Shown here in pieces: positions 27,732-36,715 of a stretch of 64,000 nucleotides of DNA. The notes under the pieces are model-generated. The model saw only the letters and a list, made by a program, of their open reading frames with translations, had not been told where the DNA came from and did not search any database. Made by a program: the position numbers and the translations under genes. Origin of the DNA: Pseudomonadota bacterium (GTDB taxonomy: Bacteria; Desulfobacterota; Binatia; Binatales; Binataceae); contig JAJPKA010000002.1 of the NCBI GenBank assembly GCA_021323945.1, positions 124,001 through 188,000 of the forward strand. Direction: 5' to 3'. How positions within the stretch are numbered: the first letter of the stretch is position 1; each line of letters begins with the position of its first letter.

Positions 27732-27762
27732 GTGCGGATCCGCCTTTGAACCGGATCCGCAC
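27732..27762 (-). terminator. Perfect 11-bp inverted repeat (hairpin)
   Basis: GTGCGGATCCG at 27732-27742 and CGGATCCGCAC at 27752-27762 form a perfect 11-bp stem with a 9-base loop, between the permease stop (27815) and the phosphatase start. No T run follows on either strand, so it may be a transcript-stabilising or partial terminator hairpin rather than a classical one. Confidence 0.5.
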
Positions 27763-27814
27763 TTGCGCGCTTTTGACGCAACCAGCAAAGGTAACCTTGG
27801 TGCGCGATGTCAGA

Positions 27815-29476
27815 TCACGCGGGGCGTTCCATCAGCACTGTCTGCCGGCCCCGGCGGCGCGAGTTGCGAGTGAAATAGATAGCTCCGTACACACCCCAAA
27901 TTATTGAGAACGCAACAGCCAGAAGCGGTTCCTTTGCACTGCCGAGCCCCTCGAGCGGGCCGATGATATAGAAAGCCAGACAAGCAAAATTTGCCAGCGC
28001 TCCGAAAATCGGAACGATCATATGTTTGAAGCCGTTGAATTCGTGATGTTCGCGAAAGGCAACTATGCAAATGATATTGGTCAAGCCATAAAGGACAAAC
28101 GTTCCAAAGTTGGACAACAAAGTTATTAACAACAGGCCGTTAGGTAGCGACGATAGCGTTGCGTTGGAACCAATACCCATTGCATACCAAATGTTGTGCG
28201 GCAGGCTGGCGATCGTTTTGTCGTCAGGTGCTGAACCACCGCCGAAGAATAGAAGCGCCGCGAACGCGCCCAACACTGCAGAAATCGTTGCCAGTGTCCA
28301 GATGGCGCGATATGGAGTAAGGGTCTCGCCATGCAGCAGCCCAAAGTGTTCTGGCACCTCCTCATCCCGGCCCATCGCGTAGGTAACGCGCGCGCCGGTG
28401 TTCATGCAGGCAAGCGTGGTCCCAATCAACGCCAGGAACACTGTGAATGCCTCGATCAGCATGAACGCTTGGCCGTGTCCTCCGAGCAAGGCATTGCCAA
28501 CAATAGTCATAATGTCGCCGATCGGGGCAGCGGAACTTTTTGCGTCGTTAAGACTGTACGCGCTGTTCAGGAAATAGTTAGCGGCAAAATACTCGATTAG
28601 GTACATGATGAGGCATTGAATAGTTATCGATAAGAGCACGCCTCGTGGAATGTCTTTTTTGGGATTTCTTGCTTCCTCCCCTAACGACGTAACCGACTCG
28701 AATCCGACCAAAAGTAATATTGCAATAGTCGCCTGCAGCATTGTCCAACTCAGCCGGTGTGGAACGATTACCGACAGTGCGGTCGGATGCGATGGCGAGT
28801 CACCAGTTAGCGCGTAATGCAAGATCTTCTTGGTACCGTCAAGTGCAATACCAGTCGAGCCCTCAGGATGGCCGAGGCGATATGAGATGGCCAGCGCCGA
28901 AAACGACAGCAGGGCACAAATCTGGATGATGTTGATCGCGAGATTGACGTTGGTCGAACCGGTTACGCCCTTGAATGCGATCCAGGCCACCACATAGGCA
29001 AACACCACTGCCACCACCGCCATAAACACTGGACCCGGTACCGTCGCGTTTAGGATGGTCGGCGCCAGTTGCCCGATAATGTAACCGACCATCACGCCCA
29101 TCGTTGCCACCATCACACCGGGATACACCCAGTAATAGAGATGCGACGACCAGCCAATGACAAACTTTGCGATCCGCGAAAAACGGTACGCACGCGTTGT
29201 GTTCAGAAATGCCTGTTCGGCAAACAGGTAAGAGCTCCCTGCGCCTGGAAAAAGCTTGGATAACTCCGCGTAAGATATGGCGGTTGCATAGGCCAGCAGC
29301 AGAGCGAAAACGATTCCGGACCACATCGCCAACCCCGAGGGAAAAACATAACCCGCTTGGATGACAAACGTGATCCAGAGAAACGCTCCGGGCGCGATCA
29401 GCGCCATTGCGTTGACGGTGACGCCGGTCAGCCCCAGCGTTGGTTGCATCTTAGGTGCTTCAGTCGCCGCAGCCAT
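27815..29476 (-). CDS. APC-superfamily amino acid permease
   Basis: A 553-residue inner-membrane transporter with about twelve to fourteen hydrophobic segments. The first helix motif LTGVTVNAMALIAPGAFLWI contains the unwound glycine region of APC permeases, and LLLVGFESVTSLGEEARNPKKDIPRG matches the conserved GFE(S/A)-x-EE region in TM6. Substrate is not determinable; long members of this type include putrescine and amino-acid importers. A good GGAGGAG site precedes the ATG at 29476. It is first in the permease-phosphatase-kinase-Amt set. Confidence 0.9.
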   Translation of the reverse strand: MAAATEAPKMQPTLGLTGVTVNAMALIAPGAFLWITFVIQAGYVFPSGLAMWSGIVFALLLAYATAISYAELSKLFPGAGSSYLFAEQAFLNTTRAYRFSRIAKFVIGWSSHLYYWVYPGVMVATMGVMVGYIIGQLAPTILNATVPGPVFMAVVAVVFAYVVAWIAFKGVTGSTNVNLAINIIQICALLSFSALAISYRLGHPEGSTGIALDGTKKILHYALTGDSPSHPTALSVIVPHRLSWTMLQATIAILLLVGFESVTSLGEEARNPKKDIPRGVLLSITIQCLIMYLIEYFAANYFLNSAYSLNDAKSSAAPIGDIMTIVGNALLGGHGQAFMLIEAFTVFLALIGTTLACMNTGARVTYAMGRDEEVPEHFGLLHGETLTPYRAIWTLATISAVLGAFAALLFFGGGSAPDDKTIASLPHNIWYAMGIGSNATLSSLPNGLLLITLLSNFGTFVLYGLTNIICIVAFREHHEFNGFKHMIVPIFGALANFACLAFYIIGPLEGLGSAKEPLLAVAFSIIWGVYGAIYFTRNSRRRGRQTVLMERPA

Positions 29477-30484
29477 TAGCTCTCCTCCAGCTCGCTACAG
29501 AACTGCAAATCGCGCCTTCGGCGATCGCGTGCCTTGAAGCAACCGGAGTGCCAGTTAGAGGCTGCCAGCCATCCGGTGATGTGCGACAATGGCCTGCTAT
29601 CTAATTGGGCAACCGCACAATTGCTTATCACCCCTCGGCGCGATTTTCAGCATGAATTCGCTGAAGCTCCTCGACGCTCGTTCAGTCTGCTTGTTATCAG
29701 GATGTTTGCGATCGAACTCGACTGGATCAGTTGAGAGTGGCTCACAGACTGCGATGCGGCGAGTCGAGTCGTCACATCGGCAGGCCGAAACTCCAGCGGA
29801 TGTCTGAGCGCTGGCTGCTCAGCAAAGCCGCTCCCCAGCCTCACCAGCGGCCGATAGTCAGAACGAGATATTGGCGAACCATAAACTGTGAAAGGCAAGG
29901 TCTAATTCTGCGGCGCTGGTCACGCTCAATTTCACGCGCCAAACCGAAGAGTGCGGCATCTTGCCAGTCGTCCACACAGCGCTGAGATTGCTTTCAGCGC
30001 CTGGCCAGCGCTGAAGCGACGGTTCGGGCGCTCCTCAAAAACGTCCTTTGAAGCTTCGGTTGTATGTTCGAATCGAAATGACGGTCAGCCCGATAAGTTG
30101 TGCCTTGGTTGCGGAGTGGGACTGCTACGGTGCTTTAATCGCGCGCACTATGCTAGTCGAGCCGATCTACGACGCTCCACGAGGGATAAATGGTTTCTCC
30201 CTCGCTTGATTGTCAGGTCGATTTTCTCGACCAACGCAATGCCCGTAGACAGGCGTTCACCGGTCCGGAGCAACAGTCGAGTCGGACTGATTCGTCAGTC
30301 GGGGCTACTTGGAGTTGCTCTAACTACCGCTTTATCGCGACTCAGTCGTCGGTTGTACGCGCCCGGGCACTTGTCAACCTTTCCCGATGCTGGTCGCTGG
30401 GATTGGCGTCGTGCGAGAGGCGTTTGTAGCAATGACTACCAAGTCTTGAGTCTTTGGCTGAAAAAGACTCTGCACATCCGGCCG
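29477..30484. other. 1-kb intergenic region, no supported gene
   Basis: Between the permease start and the transaldolase end. An open frame at 29951-30532 (193 residues, plus) has no family resemblance and a basic, Ser/Arg-rich composition like a chance frame, and its end runs into the transaldolase antisense. No tRNA, repeat or phage remnant was recognised. The permease promoter must lie here. Confidence 0.45.
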
Positions 30485-31135
30485 TTAAATGTGCTGTTTC
30501 GTCTTGTTCCAATCACACAGAAAGTTTTTTAGCCCAATGTCCGTGAGAGGATGTTTGACGATTTGCTTGATGACGTTGAAGGGCAGAGTAGCAATGTGAG
30601 CGCCGACTTCGGCTGCGCGGAGCAGGTGATGAGGCGAACGAACAGATGCGACCAGCACTTGGGTTGCAAAACTATAGTTCTTGAATATTTTGACGATTTG
30701 CTCGACAAGGCAGAAGCCGTCCTGACCGATATCGTCTAAGCGGCCGATGAAGGGAGAAACGTAGGCCGCGCCGCATTTGGCTGCCGCCAAGGCTTGTAGC
30801 GGCGAAAAAATTAAGGTTACATTGACCGCAATCGAGCGCCTACACAACGCCCTGGTAGCTTTAAGTCCCTCAACCGTAAGCGGACATTTTACAACGATCT
30901 TCGGGTCGAGCTGCGCGAGTTTTTGCCCCTCTTCCACCATGGTTGCTGCTTCTTCGGCAACCACTTCCGCATTGATCGGCCCATCAACAATCTGACACAG
31001 CTCGCGCAAAACGTCCGCGTAGGGACGGCCGGTCTTGGCAATCAAGCTGGGATTGGTAGTAACGCCGTCGACCAATCCCCAATCGCAGGCTTCCCGGACC
31101 TCCTCGGGCTCGGCTGAATCGATGAAGAACTTCAT
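30485..31135 (-). CDS. Transaldolase (TalC/fructose-6-phosphate-aldolase type)
   Basis: A 216-residue single-barrel transaldolase-like protein. It starts [34 protein letters not shown], and the Schiff-base lysine is K83 in [46 protein letters not shown] continues the barrel. It transfers dihydroxyacetone units in the pentose phosphate pathway. Its ATG overlaps the folK stop by 4 bases, so translation is coupled. Confidence 0.96.
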   Translation of the reverse strand: MKFFIDSAEPEEVREACDWGLVDGVTTNPSLIAKTGRPYADVLRELCQIVDGPINAEVVAEEAATMVEEGQKLAQLDPKIVVKCPLTVEGLKATRALCRRSIAVNVTLIFSPLQALAAAKCGAAYVSPFIGRLDDIGQDGFCLVEQIVKIFKNYSFATQVLVASVRSPHHLLRAAEVGAHIATLPFNVIKQIVKHPLTDIGLKNFLCDWNKTKQHI

Positions 31136-31689
31136 CGTGTAAGTACCTCTCGGGTGGACGCCGGTCGCAATAAATCGGCCCTTGCCAAGCTTACTCGCTG
31201 GGGCGATTTGAGCCCCGCCAATAGTTCGGAAATCGAGACGTTGAGCTCCGGATGAATCAAGGCCGGCGCCAGTTCTGCCATGGGCGCTAACACAAAGCGG
31301 CGTTCATGAAGGCGCGGGTGCGGAACAGTCAGTGTCGACGTATGAATGATCTCCCGATCAAAAAAAAGCAAATCCAGGTCGATCGTTCGAGGCCGATACT
31401 GACGAGGGGCGGCGCGAGCGTTGCGCCGCTTTGATGGCCTGCGGCCCATCTTGCGTTCAATGCTCAGAAGACGCCGCATCAGCACATCGGCCGCCAGCTC
31501 GGTCTCCAGTTCAACCACGCCGTTGAGAAACAAACCCTTGACCTCGCCTACCGGCTCCGTTTCGTAAATCGAAGAAAGACGGACAATACGACTCTGTGGC
31601 AGTAACCCGATCTGCTGAATCGCCTGCCGATAATTAGCGACCCTGTCGCCGAGATTAGTCCCTAATCCGATGAAAGCCCGATGGGGCAT
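31132..31689 (-). CDS. folK: 2-amino-4-hydroxy-6-hydroxymethyldihydropteridine pyrophosphokinase
   Basis: A 185-residue HPPK that pyrophosphorylates the pterin before dihydropteroate synthase in folate synthesis. The N-terminus [19 protein letters not shown] and the metal-binding signature [13 protein letters not shown] are both complete. It lies 8 bp after the dapL-like gene and overlaps the transaldolase start by 4 bp. No other folate gene is nearby. Confidence 0.95.
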   Translation of the reverse strand: MPHRAFIGLGTNLGDRVANYRQAIQQIGLLPQSRIVRLSSIYETEPVGEVKGLFLNGVVELETELAADVLMRRLLSIERKMGRRPSKRRNARAAPRQYRPRTIDLDLLFFDREIIHTSTLTVPHPRLHERRFVLAPMAELAPALIHPELNVSISELLAGLKSPQRVSLARADLLRPASTREVLTR

Positions 31690-31697
31690 CCTCGCCG

Positions 31698-32864
31698 CTA
31701 TATCCGAAGCGCCTTGATTCGCTTCACTGCTTCACGTAATCGCTCACTCGGTACAGTTAGCGAGAAGCGAACGTACCCCTCCCCGCTTTTTCCAAATCCT
31801 GAACCCGGTGTAATCACCACACCCGTTTCCCTCAGTACGCGCTCGGCAAAGGATGCAGAAGTATAATTGCTGGGCACGCTGGCCCAGATGTAAAAGGTGG
31901 CCCGAGGCAATTCGCACTCAAGCCCAATTGAGCGCAACGCGTCCACCATCAGGTCGCGCCGTTCTTGATAGATAGCGCAGTACCGCTTGACGGAATCATC
32001 GGAACCTGTCAGCCCGGCGATGGCGGCTTCCTGGACCGCCTGGAACACACCCGAGTCAATATTGGTCTTTACGGCGCCGAGCGCGGCGATCAGTTGAGAA
32101 TTCCCGACCGCAAATCCCACGCGCCATCCGGTCATCGAGTAGGTCTTGGACAACGAATGGAATTCTATGGCGCACTCTCGAGCGCCCTCGACCTCGAGCA
32201 CGCTGGGTGCTCGATAGTTGTCGAATGCAATTTCCGAATAGGCAAAGTCGTGGGCCAGAATAATTTCGTGTGCCAGGCAAAATTGTACAGCATGCTGCAG
32301 AAAGACCTTGTCTGTCGTGGCTGCAGTGGGATTGTTCGGGTAGTTGAGCCACATTAATTTTGCGCGGCGGGCAACCTGCGCCGGAATCCGGCTCAAGTCT
32401 GGCAGAAAGGCGTTTTCTTTCCGCAACGGCATAAAATAGGGTTCCCCACCGTTGAACACACAACCCGAGTAGTATACCGGATACCCGGGATCAGGTATCA
32501 GCACGATATCTCCCGGATCGAGCACAGCGACAGGAAAATTTGCAATGCCCTCCTTCGAGCCAATCAGCGCGCATGCCTCGGTTTGAGGATTGAGAGACAC
32601 CTCAAAACGTGATTGGTACCATTTACTGACGGCTTCGCGGAAACGATCCAAACCCTGATAATCTGGATAGCGATGGTTGACGGGCGACTCGACTGCTTCC
32701 TGGCACGCCTTGACGATGTTTGGTGGTGTCGGCAGGTCGGGGTCACCGATTCCGAGGCTGATTACATCGACCCCTCGGTCCTGCATCTCGCGCTTAAGCC
32801 GATCCAACTCGGCGAAGAGATAGGGGGGTAAGCGGCTTAATCGGGACGCGACCTTGATCTGCAC
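31698..32864 (-). CDS. LL-diaminopimelate aminotransferase-like PLP enzyme
   Basis: A 388-residue fold-type I aminotransferase. IKVASRLSRLPPYLFAELDRLK is the usual DapL opening, followed by LGIGDPDLPTPP, NHRYPDYQGLDRFREAVS and the PLP lysine in HSLSKTYSMTGWRVGF. It may convert tetrahydrodipicolinate to LL-diaminopimelate for lysine and peptidoglycan, but close relatives act on other amino acids. I start at the GTG at 32864 because it matches family N-termini; a TTG six codons upstream keeps the same frame. It heads the dapL-folK-tal operon. Confidence 0.88.
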   Translation of the reverse strand: MQIKVASRLSRLPPYLFAELDRLKREMQDRGVDVISLGIGDPDLPTPPNIVKACQEAVESPVNHRYPDYQGLDRFREAVSKWYQSRFEVSLNPQTEACALIGSKEGIANFPVAVLDPGDIVLIPDPGYPVYYSGCVFNGGEPYFMPLRKENAFLPDLSRIPAQVARRAKLMWLNYPNNPTAATTDKVFLQHAVQFCLAHEIILAHDFAYSEIAFDNYRAPSVLEVEGARECAIEFHSLSKTYSMTGWRVGFAVGNSQLIAALGAVKTNIDSGVFQAVQEAAIAGLTGSDDSVKRYCAIYQERRDLMVDALRSIGLECELPRATFYIWASVPSNYTSASFAERVLRETGVVITPGSGFGKSGEGYVRFSLTVPSERLREAVKRIKALRI

Positions 32865-33213
32865 GTGCTCAGAAGGCTCCAAAAATTTCGAGATGCCGAA
32901 CTATTAACACACTTTAACTCGGTTCGAAACGGCCTCAGTGCGTGCGGCAAACCCGTCCCAATCTGCTGGTTGAACCATCACCAGATATAATCTCTGCTTG
33001 CGGAACGACCTTTCGGATGTTAGTAATTCTCCCGTTTGTTTACCGATAATGGGTCCGCGTGGATGAGCCGGCGCAGTCTGGTTCGACTGCGCCCCACGGG
33101 CGCTGCGGCGCCGCTACCCCTGTGCGACATCGGTAGGGGCGGAGAACGGCCCCCACTGGTTTACCCATGAAGGGACCGGGTTTCGAGTGCAGCCGTGACC
33201 TGAATGAGCGACG
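32865..33213 (+). promoter_or_regulatory. Divergent promoter and structured leader upstream of act operon
   Basis: About 350 bp. A TATAAT at 32986-32991 is a good -10 for plus-strand transcription, although no clear -35 with a 17-base spacer is visible. The downstream leader holds a perfect 9-bp hairpin (33070-33078 with 33085-33093, 6-base loop) and a further GC-rich stem around 33112-33139. This would give actA a leader of about 200 bases. Confidence 0.35.
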
Positions 33214-33726
33214 ATGAACCGCGTAATAATCCCTATTGCTTTGCTTCTGTTTGCAGGTGGAGTTGTCACGGTTGCTTTCTCGCAACGCCCCTGGGCACCG
33301 CGTTCCGATGTCGAACAGCCAATCCCGTTTAGTCATCGGGTCCATGCCGGAATCAACAAGATTCCGTGCCAGTACTGCCACGAATACGCCCGAAGGTCGT
33401 CGATGTCTGGGGTGCCGCCGGTTGAACGCTGCGTCGGCTGTCATGGCAGCGCTCTGCTCGGTGGGATTCAGCCGATTACCCGGCCGTGGACCGACCACCG
33501 CCAACCACCGTTCGAGATTCGCTGGAATAGAGTCTACGCCCTACCCGACTTCGTAAAGTTTGTGCATAAGCCCCACATATGGGCAGGCGTCGCGTGCCAG
33601 GAATGCCACGGACCGGTTGAGACCATGGACCGGGTAGTGCCCGTTTACGAAATTAATATGGGTTTTTGCATCGATTGCCACGTCAAGCGCGGTGCGACCC
33701 AGGAATGTTTTGTGTGCCATCACTGA
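33214..33726 (+). CDS. actA: Alternative complex III subunit A, pentahaem cytochrome c
   Basis: A 170-residue protein with an N-terminal membrane anchor (IIPIALLLFAGGVVTVAF) and five CxxCH haem sites at about 52 (CQYCH), 73 (CVGCH), 128 (CQECH), 152 (CIDCH) and 165 (CFVCH). Five haems and this size match ActA of the quinol:cytochrome c oxidoreductase called alternative complex III. It passes electrons from the Fe-S protein ActB to downstream c-type acceptors on the periplasmic face. The operon start is directly followed by actB 13 bp later. Confidence 0.95.
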   Translation: MNRVIIPIALLLFAGGVVTVAFSQRPWAPRSDVEQPIPFSHRVHAGINKIPCQYCHEYARRSSMSGVPPVERCVGCHGSALLGGIQPITRPWTDHRQPPFEIRWNRVYALPDFVKFVHKPHIWAGVACQECHGPVETMDRVVPVYEINMGFCIDCHVKRGATQECFVCHH

Positions 33727-33739
33727 GCGAGGAATCGAA

Positions 33740-36715
33740 ATGTCAGAGGGGCTATCGAGGCGGTCATTTATCAAGCTCGCGGCCACGGCCGGAGCGGCTG
33801 CCGCGCTCCCGGGGTGTGAACCAGCGGCGCGCAAGATTATTCCCTATGTCGTTCCGGACGAAAACGTAATCCCCGGGGTCCCAACTTTTTATGCGACTAC
33901 GTGCAACGAATGCCGGGCCGGCTGTGGGATTGTCGCCAAAGTGCGCGAAGGGCGGGTGATAAAGCTCGAGGGCAATCCGGCCGACCCGATCAGCCAAGGT
34001 TCAATTTGCGCGCGCGGGCAAGCCGCCCTGCAGGGGCTATACAATCCCGACCGTCTCGCCACGCCAATGACTCGTCGGGCAGACGGCTCTCTGCAGGAAA
34101 TCTCCTGGGAGGAAGCCATCCATCAGTTTAATGCTCGCCTGCAGAGCGCTGCGCAGTCTGGAAAGAATCGAATCGCGTTTATCGGCTCCTCGCAAGGGCC
34201 CGCACTGGACAACATTACCCGGCTTTGGCTCCAGACCTGGGGTTCAGAAAGACTGGTGTTTTGGGAGCGGATCGGTGAGGAAGCCGCGCGCGCCGCTGCG
34301 CAGGCGTGTTTCGGCCGACGCGACCTGCCCATTTATCGATTCGACCTCGCTGAGGCGATTGTCTCCTTCGGTGCGGATTTCCTGGAAACTTGGGGCTCGC
34401 CCGTGGAATATGCCCGTCAATATGCCGAGTTTCGCCGACCGAAATTGCGCAATGGCACACTGTCAATCGGCAAATGCGCTTATATCAGTCCTCGCTTAGG
34501 CACCACCGGGGCACGGGCTGACCGTTGGGTTCAGGCCTATCCAGGTACCGAGGGCCTGGTCGCGATGGGTGTCTTGAACGCAATCGTAAATCAGGGATGG
34601 TTTGCGCGCGATACAGAGATTGACCTGGGAGCGCTAAAGGAATTCGTCAGTGGCTACGATCCTCACAGCGTGAGCGAAGCGGCCGGCATTCCGGTGGAGG
34701 TAGTCACCAGCCTCGCTTCGTGGCTCGGCCAATCCAACAGTGCGCTGGCAGTTGCCGGTGGCGATGATTTGCAAACTTATATTGCCGCCTATCTGCTTAA
34801 CGCGGTTACCGGTAACCTCGGCCGCACTCTGGTTTTTCTCGAGGATTCGCCCCCCGAGGCGCTTACGCCACCACAAGACGCAGCCGAGGTCGTGCAGTCC
34901 ATCCATGATGGCCAGGTCGACGTGGCAATTGTTGCGGGAGGCGCTAACCCAGCCTATTCGATGCCAGCCGCGTGGAACGTGGCCGCGGCACTCAAACGCG
35001 TGCCGTTTTTGATATGGATGGGCGAGGTTCCCGACGATAGCGCGCAGGCCGCTCACCTGCTTATCCCGACTCACCATCCACTCGAGACTTGGCGTGACAG
35101 TCATCCCCGTGCTGGTGTTCACCAGGTTGGCCAGCCGGTGATGCAGCCCGTTTTCGACAGCCGCCCACTTCATGACATCCTGATCCAGTCCGCGCATTTG
35201 GCCGGCGGCACTGCGGGTCAGCAAATTCCCTGGGAAAACTCTGCCGATGCGGTTAACGCGGCCTGGCAGCAACTGCAGAGCAAGCTTGCGCCAGACACGA
35301 ATCCGACCGAGTTCTGGAGTCAAGCCCTCCGCACCGGTGGCGCGTACCAAGAGGCCCAGGCGCGTAAGGTTACGCTTGATCAGGCAATCCTCCGCCGGAA
35401 GCTGCAGTTCCGTTCGGCCGCCCCCGAGAATCTGATGCTAGCTGCCTTCCCGCATATTTTTCTTTACGACGGGCGTGGGGCCGATAAGCCCTGGCTCCAG
35501 GAAATTCCCGAGCCCGTAACCCAGATCGTGTGGGATACCTGGATCGAAATGCATCCAGAGACCGCGCGCCAGATCGGCCTCAAACAGAATTATGACACTC
35601 GCTACCTCTACGCTGGAATCAACGTCGTCGAAGTGAGTACTCCTAACGGCAGCTTTGAAGCTGCCGTCCACATCACGCCGTTGGTCAGGCCCGGCGTCTT
35701 AGCCGTTCCCATCGGCCAGGGCCACTCGGCCTATGGGCGCTATGCCAAGGACCGTGGCGTCAATCTCTGGGCCTTTTTGCCAGAGGCCAGCCGCAGTGTA
35801 CCGGTCCAAGTTCGGCTGACCGAAAAGCGCTACATGCTTACCACGCCGCTGGGCAACAGCGACATGATGGGGCGTTCGGTGATTGAGGCGATGAGCCTGG
35901 AAGAACTCACCGCCGGTAAACAACCCGAGGTTGAGCGTGAGGCTCAAGAAGAAATGCCATCTGGGCCGTACGAGATGTACGATCCAATTCGATACCCGGG
36001 CTACAAATGGGGCATGACGATCGACGTCAACGCCTGCACCGGTTGCAGTGCCTGCGTTGCCGCATGCTACGCGGAGAATAACCTGGCGATCGTGGGCAAG
36101 GAGCGCGTTCAGGAAGGCCATATCATGTCCTGGCTGCGGATTGAACGTTTCATCCCGTCCCCCGAGGAAGCCCATAAGGCTCCCAATCTCTATCTCGCTC
36201 CGATCCTTTGTCAGCATTGTGACCACGCACCTTGTGAACCCGTCTGTCCGGTATTCGCTTCGGTGCATACCCGCGAAGGACTAAATGCGCAAATCTATAA
36301 TCGTTGCATCGGTACGCGTTTTTGCGAAAACAACTGCCCCTACAAAGTTCGGCGCTTCAACTGGTTCGCTCCTGAGTGGCCCGAGCCGATGCACCTCCAG
36401 CTCAATCCCGATGTGACCGTGCGTGGCGCCGGGGTGATGGAAAAATGCACCTTCTGTATTCAGCGCATCACTGCAGCCGAGATCGACGCTCGCACTGAAG
36501 GGCGGGAGTTAAAAGACGGGGAAGTCATCACCGCGTGCGCACAAGCATGCCCCACGCGAGCCATCACCTTTGGTAATCTCAATGACCACAATAGTGCGAT
36601 GGTGAAGCGGCGAGTCGAGAACAAACCGCGAGCCTACACGATGCTGCCGCAGCTGAACGCATTGCCGCAAATCACCTATTTGCGCTCAATTTATCACACG
36701 ACGGAGAACTTGTGA
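33740..36715 (+). CDS. actB: Alternative complex III subunit B (molybdopterin-like plus Fe-S domains)
   Basis: A 991-residue ActB, a fusion of a MopB-type domain and a polyferredoxin domain, with a twin-arginine leader LSRRSFIKLAATAG. The first part contains a C-x2-C-x3-C...C cluster motif (C55, C58, C62, C90). The second part, from about 755, has NACTGCSACVAACY, CQHCDHAPCEPVCP, CIGTRFCENNCPY, CTFCIQRI and CAQACPT, enough for four clusters. It is periplasmic after Tat export. The ATG at 33740 is the natural start (upstream frame would duplicate the end of actA). It ends overlapping actC (TGATG). Confidence 0.95.
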   Translation: MSEGLSRRSFIKLAATAGAAAALPGCEPAARKIIPYVVPDENVIPGVPTFYATTCNECRAGCGIVAKVREGRVIKLEGNPADPISQGSICARGQAALQGLYNPDRLATPMTRRADGSLQEISWEEAIHQFNARLQSAAQSGKNRIAFIGSSQGPALDNITRLWLQTWGSERLVFWERIGEEAARAAAQACFGRRDLPIYRFDLAEAIVSFGADFLETWGSPVEYARQYAEFRRPKLRNGTLSIGKCAYISPRLGTTGARADRWVQAYPGTEGLVAMGVLNAIVNQGWFARDTEIDLGALKEFVSGYDPHSVSEAAGIPVEVVTSLASWLGQSNSALAVAGGDDLQTYIAAYLLNAVTGNLGRTLVFLEDSPPEALTPPQDAAEVVQSIHDGQVDVAIVAGGANPAYSMPAAWNVAAALKRVPFLIWMGEVPDDSAQAAHLLIPTHHPLETWRDSHPRAGVHQVGQPVMQPVFDSRPLHDILIQSAHLAGGTAGQQIPWENSADAVNAAWQQLQSKLAPDTNPTEFWSQALRTGGAYQEAQARKVTLDQAILRRKLQFRSAAPENLMLAAFPHIFLYDGRGADKPWLQEIPEPVTQIVWDTWIEMHPETARQIGLKQNYDTRYLYAGINVVEVSTPNGSFEAAVHITPLVRPGVLAVPIGQGHSAYGRYAKDRGVNLWAFLPEASRSVPVQVRLTEKRYMLTTPLGNSDMMGRSVIEAMSLEELTAGKQPEVEREAQEEMPSGPYEMYDPIRYPGYKWGMTIDVNACTGCSACVAACYAENNLAIVGKERVQEGHIMSWLRIERFIPSPEEAHKAPNLYLAPILCQHCDHAPCEPVCPVFASVHTREGLNAQIYNRCIGTRFCENNCPYKVRRFNWFAPEWPEPMHLQLNPDVTVRGAGVMEKCTFCIQRITAAEIDARTEGRELKDGEVITACAQACPTRAITFGNLNDHNSAMVKRRVENKPRAYTMLPQLNALPQITYLRSIYHTTENL

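Noticed and set aside
30055-30085. GTTCGAATC string resembling a tRNA T-loop
   Set aside because: No matching T stem, acceptor or anticodon stem could be built around it.
29951-30532. 193-residue open frame on the plus strand
   Set aside because: Arg/Ser-rich with no recognisable domain and overlaps the transaldolase antisense end.
34634-35350. 238-residue frame antisense to actB
   Set aside because: Embedded in the actB coding sequence; no independent support.
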